Origin: Diabrotica undecimpunctata | Taxonomy: Eukaryota; Arthropoda; Insecta; Coleoptera; Chrysomelidae | NCBI RefSeq assembly: GCF_040954645.1 | Contig: NC_092810.1 | Coordinates: forward strand, 69,252,660 to 69,316,659 | DNA: 64,000 nucleotides | Reading direction: 5' to 3' | Shown here: positions 57,553 through 64,000 of the stretch, piece after piece | Numbering within the stretch: the stretch's first letter is position 1 | Layout of the letters: every line of letters starts with the position of its first letter | The notes under the pieces: generated by a model | The model's input: the letters and a program-made list of their open reading frames with translations, nothing else | What the model was told of the DNA's origin: nothing | Database searches by the model: none | Position numbers and translations under genes: made by a program

Positions 57553-57676
57553 AAAAATTTCACATTTTTATACCTGTTAGATTTAAGTTTTAATTAAATA
57601 TTTTATATCAATCCATCATGTTGTTCTGCTTTATTGTGTTCTTCCATTATTTGTAGGTAGTAATTAATAAAATTTA

Positions 57677-58268
57677 GTTTTTTTTTTAATTATTTATTAC
57701 ATTAACAATGCACCTAATCCTAAGACTAACCAGCATTTTATGTTTAACTTAATCTACTACTGTAGTTTCCTAGGTATTCCCAAGGGTTCACCTTAGAATC
57801 TAATAATTATTGTTGCACACTTCACTGTTGTGGCTAGGCTAACTGCCCGAATTTAAACTGACAGTGACATTTATAGATTGATCACTATCACACAAGTTCA
57901 AAAGGTTTGGTGGGTTTGAGCCTGCGGACTAGGTCTTGATTATCTAAAAGTTTTAACACTTCCCTGTTTGTATGGTTGTGGAGTCAGTTTTCGTGACCTT
58001 TGACAATCTTCTTTATTTCTTATTTAATTGTTGTTATACGAAGTTCCCGATGTAGGTCTTTGTTGCGGATATACAATGGGGCATTTACTATGTTTCTTAG
58101 TATTCGGTTTTGGACTCTTTGAAGGATAGCATAGTTACTCTCATTAGTACAGCTCCATAATTGTAAACCATAGGACCATACTGGTTGGAGCATTTGTTTG
58201 TAAACTATTACCTTGTTTTTGATTGTAAGTTGTGAACTTCTATCTAATAACCAATATAACTTCAGTTT
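57677..58268 (-). pseudogene. Jockey-type LINE C-terminal fragment
   Basis: The minus strand reads KLYWLLDRSSQLTIKNK, VYKQMLQPVWSYGLQLW and RVQNRILRNIVNAP, the conserved end of Jockey-type reverse transcriptases, with stops after about 105 codons. A 3' UTR and a run of A (minus strand) end it at 57677. It is 5' truncated and lies inside the MULE, so it inserted later. Confidence 0.85.
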
Positions 58269-58731
58269 CAGTATTTCAGTTTAAGCTCTTGATTTTTCTT
58301 TCTGATATGTTCCTGCTACTTTAATTTGCTATCATATTTGAGCATAATCATTTAAATTTCGTAACTGATATTTTAAAATTCTACTGATAATTACTTTACA
58401 TAAATCTAAAATTCAACATTAATAACTAACTACACTACTACACAATAAAACTGAAAATGAATATTTTTATTTCATTTTTTATCCAACTTATTTTATATCC
58501 ATCAGTTTTTTCCAGAATTTTTCAACCTTCCCGTCAAAGTAAAGGATGACATGTGACATGAACAAATTAAGAACGCTAATTCGGAAATGTTCGTTAGGGG
58601 CGTTGCAGTAGGATTCATTCCTCCCGTGACCGGCTACCCGGCTACAGTGCTGTTGTGTCTGTGTCTTGTCGCTTCTTTGAATTTTGAATGTCATGGTCAT
58701 GGGGTCATGGTCAAACCATGATGGTCAAACC

Positions 58732-60744
58732 CATGGTACAATGAATACACAAGGTATGATACATAATGTTCCAAAATCGGTTCTCTTTCGCGCATGACGT
58801 AGTCAAGATCGCTTATTCCCGCAACATTTGAATGTAGTTGTATAGGAAAGACTTTTAATTTTAAGTTTTTTTATATAATTTGGCTAATTTAATTATAGTA
58901 CTTATAAAGAGATGATAAAATTATGTTAAGTTTTAATTATCTTTTATTACACGTAGGTACAGGTTAATTAACTTATACTCCAGAGTTCGATATTTCAGAT
59001 GTTTAAAAAGATACAGAAAAGTGGTAATGGAGGTACACAAAATTTGTACGTATATATACCTACTGAACTAAACACAAAATCAAAATAAATAATAACAAAG
59101 TCAACTTTATTTATATCGAATGAGCTAGCTGGCCATCGAATATGAGTGTAGTGAGGGCACACAATATTGCACAACATTTAAAATGACATTTTTGTAATAT
59201 TTACACATAAAATTATCTTGGTATTGTTTATAATAATGATAACATTGTATATTTTAATAATGATAACATGATTTAACAAAGAAAAATATGTTATTTTGGA
59301 AGATGCTAAATTGATTTCCTCCGAAACAGTTCTTATTGCAAATTGCATAGCAGGCTGAGGCTAATTTCTTACTTAACAAATCGATATGAAAAAACCATTA
59401 AGGTTTCATGACTAATAATTAATAAAAATAAAGATTTAGACTTACGTCGTTGACCTAGAAGTAGTAAAAAGCTGCTCAACATACTTTTTGGACTCTCTGT
59501 GTTCGCCTCCTTGTACGCGTTTCTTTTGGTTGGTTAAAAAGGTAGCCGATGTTGATTTAGGCAAATAAAGACTAGGTACTGCCTCAGGTTTGAGTTTTAG
59601 ACCCTTTTTAGAAACGTAATTTAAAAGTTCCTGTTGTAGATTTCTTTGGTAATCTTCAGTTTTAAAATATGTATAACAAATTCTTGCAGTATTACAATTA
59701 AAATTATCCTATCTACAACAAGATATAATCCACAGTTTTCTGGTCACGCTATCTTTAGGAAATGTATGAAACCTAAAGATTTTATCTTCATTGTCACTAT
59801 TGCCACAAGCAATTGCACAGCGTACTTTGAAAAAGGTACAAAACCAGATATACAATGGCAAATAACTACTATATACTATACAGTATAAATAAATAGTAAC
59901 TAAACACCATTTGTATAAAGACACAGTCATATATAAGCATATATCAAAATTATTTTTCTATTATAAAATAGATGACTCAGTCAGTATTAAGATACTTTAA
60001 AATATATTTATTATCTCATAACTTGCAATTTGCAATAGTCACCATTGATAACCGATATTATTGTTAAACTTTTGTTTTTATACAAGCTTTCTGTCTTGCC
60101 GTTGTAAAGTCGTCTGAAGTCGATATTTATTGTGTTTTGCGTTTGAACTAATTTGTGTCTTATTTTCATATTATTATATTGTTTGATAAGTAAATTTTGC
60201 ATATAATAATCGGTAGGTTATAGTAATGTGTATATTTTTTATTTTACTAAATTTCATTATAACTCATCTAAAAAACCATATTGAATTGTAAAACAGATTC
60301 TTCTCTATTGTACTCTATTTTGTTTTTATTTCAGTAAAACTGCTTGGAAGTGAGTGACAGTGAATCAGAATAAGCAAATCTACTACTATTTACCTATTCA
60401 CAGTATTTCCTCTGCAGAAAATTTTTAAATTTCAAGGGATTTACATACAAAAAGAGTACTTATATTATTACTATATGTATGAAAACAAAAAAAAATTTGC
60501 CTGAATCTCTAAGAGAAGTAAAGGTTTTACGCTACTGAAAATATATTTTTTATTCAATTATAACCAAAACAAAACATTTAAAAAAAATTAGATCACTTTT
60601 TAACCATAATTTCAAAATTAATGTGTACGTTAAGCTGTAATAATGGGTTCGAGGTGGTTCAGGCGATCTTAACTACGTCACACTCCTGGGTTAGCTGTCA
60701 AATGTCATGCGCAATATCATACCTTGTGTATTCATTGTACCATG
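58732..60744 (-). mobile_element. P-element-like transposon with THAP exon
   Basis: The ends are perfect 30-bp inverted repeats starting CATGGTACAATGAATACACA. A second inverted pair of 18 bp, GCGATCTTAACTACGTCA type, lies about 60 bp inside each end (58795-58812, 60663-60680). GGTCAAACC is found on both sides, although related words are common nearby. P elements of flies have 31-bp ends beginning CATG, internal inverted repeats and a THAP transposase; all three features have counterparts here. Length 2013 bp, so most of a transposase is missing. Confidence 0.65.
59456..59828 (-). pseudogene. THAP-domain exon
   Basis: On the minus strand from 59828: VRCAIACGNSD (C-x-x-x-C pair), FRFHTFPKDSVTRKLWI (the conserved FP and W), then an in-frame TAG at 59709-59711, then ARICYTYF where the family has C-x2-HF, and LKLKPEAVPSLYLP, the AVPSL box that ends THAP domains. 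A donor GTAAGT follows at 59456/59455. No ATG stands at the start, so it is either an internal exon or has lost its start. THAP domains bind DNA; here the zinc histidine seems to be Y. It lies between the P-like termini. Confidence 0.75.
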
Positions 60745-60937
60745 GGTCAAACCAATCAAACCAAAGAATATTCTTTGGTCAAACGTGGTCAAACGCTTTG
60801 TTCCCATTTTCCACGAGAAGGACAAGACGCCATTTTTATTTTTTTGTAAGTAGTGAAAAAAGGTACAGTCTTAGACGATTTTTAATAATTAACACATTAC
60901 ATGGTATAACAATGGAAACATGAAGAACTGACCAAAA

Positions 60938-61168
60938 AAAGATGTTGTCTTCCAGATTCCATGGATAATTACTACCAGCAAACAATACCGTTTTTCAAGT
61001 CCACAAAGTTATATGGATATGTTTGATAAATGGGTGAATGTTGTTAAGAGCCCTAAATTAGAGGATGCTGCAACAGAAACTAACAATTTTTATGTATGCG
61101 TTAGTCATATTAAAGAGAGGAGGATAGTACCAGCAAAGAATATAGACGCTTAGTACCAGCAGTACCAG
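60938..61168 (+). pseudogene. second THAP-domain remnant
   Basis: Pieces in three frames make a THAP outline: KRCCLPDSMDNYYQQ at the start, FDKWVNVVKS in the middle, FYVCVSHIK in place of C-x2-HF, and RRLVPAVPG at the end followed by GTAAGC. The frame breaks and the stop after YGYV show it is dead. It lies just outside the P-like element, in the opposite orientation to that element's own THAP exon. Confidence 0.45.
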
Positions 61169-61324
61169 GTAAGCATACCAAAACCAGACCTGTATTATTA
61201 AGAACACTAAGTTACGCTACACTTGGCTCTTCTCTTGTATTATTAATATTTCTCCTATTTAACCTCAAAATAACAAGAAAACCCATATAGTATAGGAAAA
61301 ATAATATATACAAATTATCCTATA

Positions 61325-61850
61325 GTATAGTCAGTTCGCTAATCCCAGTCCTATCTGTCTAGTGAATGAATTTAGTAATTATATTTTTGCGAAGTTAGTT
61401 ACTTTTTGACAGACTAGTGGCCGGAAATTACTATAATACTATACAACCAAACACATGTGCTCATAGCGTATTTCATTATAGTATTTCGTCTACCTTTTTT
61501 GCAAACTTATACTAATTCTAAATAATTAATAATATTCTATTATTCCTATTAGAAACTAATTTTGGACGACTCAGGATATTACTTTTTTAATTAACATACT
61601 TTATTATGTGGATTATATATCACAATATTGAATATGTTTTGTGATTATATATCATTTGAAATTTTGCTGATTTAGCATTATTATCATCACTTAAAAAAAA
61701 TAATAAATTAACTGGAAAATAATAAAGGTTTATTGAAAATATTATTAAGAAACTCAAGCTAAATGTTACAAAAAATTGGTACCAAATAAAAAGTTGGTTG
61801 CCTACATTTGGCACAACTAAATGATATAAACTACACCTCATTCAAATACG
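61325..61850 (+). repeat. dispersed repeat R, copy 3, without insertion
   Basis: The first part matches 36718-36810 and 51572-51720. The second part (61590-61830) matches 40013-40249 and runs on through GATATAAACTA, the position that holds the gypsy element at 40 kb. Confidence 0.85.
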
Positions 61851-62655
61851 ACGTGCAGTAAAAGTAAACAAAACCAGGCTATGCTACGTAAGACTCCATA
61901 GGCGTGCGGTTTTGCTTTCATATTTCCTATCAAATTAATAAAACAGTATGTACAATTAAAGATTTGTTTACTATGAACAACGAAGATAAAATATACACTG
62001 TTAGTATTATTTTCAAGGAAATTCAAAATTAGCTTCACTACTGTAAAATAAAAAGAAACTTATGGTTTGACAAAAATAATAAAGCAGTAATTGCAACGTT
62101 GTTTTGACACTTAAACGATCGAAATCGAAACATCAAATACACTTATGTTTTAAAGTAAATTGTGTGTTAGTTCGCCTCAAAAGAAGTAACTTATTATTAT
62201 GTTTTCAGTTTTTATTTGAAAAACAATAAAACTCACGTGATCCAGATTACAAATGTTACCAGAAATTAAAATCTCATTTTACATAAATTTCGTAAATTTG
62301 AATACAGATATACCTTAACTTAAAATGTTTTCATAAACGAAAATTTTGTATTAAAAAAAAATAAGGTATTGCACTTGGAGAAGTGCCGCCAGAAGTAAAA
62401 ACTTCTTAAATTGCGTTGATATTATGAGTATTAATATCTAAGGGCTTCCTGTTTAATCAGTTGTTTATTTTGAACTCAGCCAGAGGCCTTCCTTAAGTCA
62501 ATAAATCAAAATTTGTCTGTAGTAAATTTATTTCCATTCATAGTGCCTTATGATATCTCGTACGTAACTATACGTTCTATATAATCAAGATCCTGTGTAG
62601 TGCCATTTTGGTAGTCGCCATTTCTTAATATATTCGTTATATACTCCCCGTTTAA
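61851..62655. other. no gene recognised
   Basis: AT-rich DNA with short frames only. No terminal repeats or tails could be supported. Confidence 0.5.
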
Positions 62656-62660
62656 TAAAT

Positions 62661-62854
62661 ATGGACAACCGAGTTGAAGAAAGCGGATATTCAAAAGTGG
62701 CGGCGATCAAAAGTTTTGACAATTCAGTTCTAAAAGTCGAGCTTTTGACTATTGTGAATAAACATAAAAAAAATACACTATTGTAAGCATATTGTAGATG
62801 AAATGGGTAAAGAAAAAAGAAGGTATTCACAGGCACTCGAGGTAGATTCTGAGT
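62661..62854 (+). pseudogene. possible IS630/Tc1-type transposase scrap
   Basis: From ATG 62661 the frame reads SVLKVELLTIVNKHKKN and, after one stop, KHIVDEMGKEKRRYS. This resembles the linker before the last catalytic block in IS630/Tc1-type transposases, but the block itself is missing. Weak. Confidence 0.25.
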
Positions 62855-63059
62855 AAAATATTACCTAAGTTACACTTTGAGTTTTTTGTTTTATTTATTA
62901 GTCAGATATGTTGAATGTTTTTATTTTTGACAAGATTTTTCTGACCTTTGCATAGGTTTTTGCTTTGAAATTTCGTTTTCCTTAAACCAACGAATGGAGT
63001 GCCATTAAGAGCTCAGTTCACGAGTGGCAACTCCGTTTTAACCTTAAATAATACGTTTA

Positions 63060-63260
63060 ATTTTAAAACATTTAATGTAATTGTATTTTAATTCCGTTCA
63101 TTACAATAACGGATTCACATTATTATGTTGTTGGAAAACCTCATTCTAACATGTTTATTCAGTTATTTTCAGTTCTGTTATTCCTGTGAACGACTTATGC
63201 TACGATGTCTACTTCATACTATGTGGGAGTGCCCCTCGTAACATTCATACTGTTGACGGT
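63060..63260 (+). repeat. direct repeat, first copy
   Basis: CATTACAATAACGGATTCAC ... ACCTCATTCTAACAT ... ACGATGTCTA ... GGGAGTGCCCCTCGTAACAT recurs in the same order at 63580-63995, where extra DNA lies between the parts. Confidence 0.7.
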
Positions 63261-63375
63261 TTATTTATACTTAGTGCAGATCTATCTTGTATTTAGTGTA
63301 GAAATGTTTAGAAAGGTTTTCGAAGCCCCGCCCATTGTGACGTCAGAGGTGAGGTAGTCCATTAATAAACACAAC

Positions 63376-63548
63376 TGACCGTTTCCACTAAACAGACTCG
63401 TGTTTCAAAAACTCGGGACTCGAAAAACAAAACGAACTGTTTCAAAACACGCCAGTCTTTAGTAAAGTTTGTGAAAAGTTGCTATTTTGTTTTATTGGAC
63501 ACGAGTTTGTGTTTTGTTTTTATTTTGTCCGTTTGGTGGGAAACCGCC
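63376..63548. mobile_element. candidate MITE between the direct repeats
   Basis: The ends read ACCGTTTCCACTAAAC and, reverse-complemented, GCGGTTTCCCACCAAAC. An inner ACTCGTGTTT/AACACGAGTTT pair adds to the symmetry. The target duplication is unclear. Confidence 0.4.
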
Positions 63549-63579
63549 ATTAGATATTACATTTAATTTTAACACAATT

Positions 63580-63995
63580 TTTACATATTTAATTTAATTT
63601 TATTAATTCAATGCATTACAATAACGAATTCGCATATTATGTTGTTGCAAAACCTCATTCTAACATTTATTAATTTAATTTTATCTTTGTTATTCTTCTG
63701 ATCATAAAATATAAATGATAACATTTATTATAAATATAAATGAATAAATTCAAGCACTGTATTCCCTGACGCACGCCCTGGCTAAAATATTATCATTAGA
63801 ACAACAGTGGTCCAATGAAGTTATAGCAATTCTTCCGCGTACAAGGACTACTAAATGATATGGTATGCTGTAAATACTTGAGTTTCGTATACGATGTCTA
63901 TTTATATAGTTTATGAGGTGGATATTATGTACGTTTATACATTGTAAATCGTGATTTGGGAGTGCTCCTCGTAATATTCATAATGTTGATAACGT
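63580..63995 (+). repeat. direct repeat, second copy with internal insert
   Basis: Same blocks as 63060-63260, separated by about 200 bp of additional sequence. Runs to the window edge. Confidence 0.65.
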
Positions 63996-64000
63996 GTCTT

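Larger units (their letters stand above)
54783..58646 (+). mobile_element. Mutator-like DNA transposon (MULE)
   Basis: A 9-bp direct repeat GTGCTGTTG (54774-54782 and 58647-58655) flanks it, the usual MULE target-duplication length. The ends share AGCCGGTCGCGGGAGGAATG with few mismatches as inverted repeats. Inside are a transposase in plus orientation and, near the right end, a Jockey fragment on the minus strand. About 3.9 kb in all. Confidence 0.88.

Overview
The window is AT-rich animal DNA, most likely from an insect and probably a beetle (the taxon is inferred). The main evidence is a ZAD-type C2H2 zinc-finger gene, a family expanded in insects, sitting in a very dense field of insect-type transposons. 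No tRNA, rRNA or CRISPR array was found. Apart from one host gene, almost everything recognisable is mobile DNA, mostly decayed.

Host gene: a ZAD-C2H2 zinc-finger gene lies on the minus strand. Its exons are at 36420-36217 (ZAD domain, start codon), 28821-28543 (linker), 13724-13296 (C2H2 fingers) and 8730-8565 (C2H2 fingers); the rest runs off the left edge. All four exons have GT/AG borders and the three complete introns are phase 0. Those introns (about 7.4, 14.8 and 4.6 kb) are filled with transposons.

Left to middle: an RTE-like LINE (173-3344) lies inside a dispersed repeat; a hammerhead-like motif is at 3577-3617; a two-ORF CR1-like LINE (to about 8519) ends 45 bp from a host splice donor; a piggyBac-like element is at 9851-12413; an IS630/Tc1-type element is at 13774-16200; a truncated RTE is at 17346-19513. 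Intron 2 also holds a nest: an RTE-like LINE on the minus strand is split by a Tc1-like element (22266-27328), which is itself split by another RTE LINE with an (AT)n tail. At 31001-34007 is a compact LTR element. Its single 750-residue ORF reads SAP, coiled coil, Gag, aspartyl protease, macro domain, CCCH finger, with no reverse transcriptase or integrase. This is the most unusual object in the window.

Right of the host gene: a Harbinger derivative (37229-38171), a hairpin MITE (38315-38480), tandem SINE-like units, a degraded Ty3/gypsy element on the minus strand (40250-43927) between two inverted repeat copies, a second piggyBac-like element (46323-48832), a second Tc1-like copy (49107-50716), a Mutator-like element with C2H2, DDE and SWIM parts (54783-58646) carrying a Jockey fragment, and a P-element-like structure with a THAP exon (58732-60744). 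From about 61 kb to the end there are only repeats and short relics.

Most element borders rest on target-site duplications, inverted termini or, in three cases, a related copy in the same window that lacks the insertion. All protein family calls are by eye from motifs and have not been searched.
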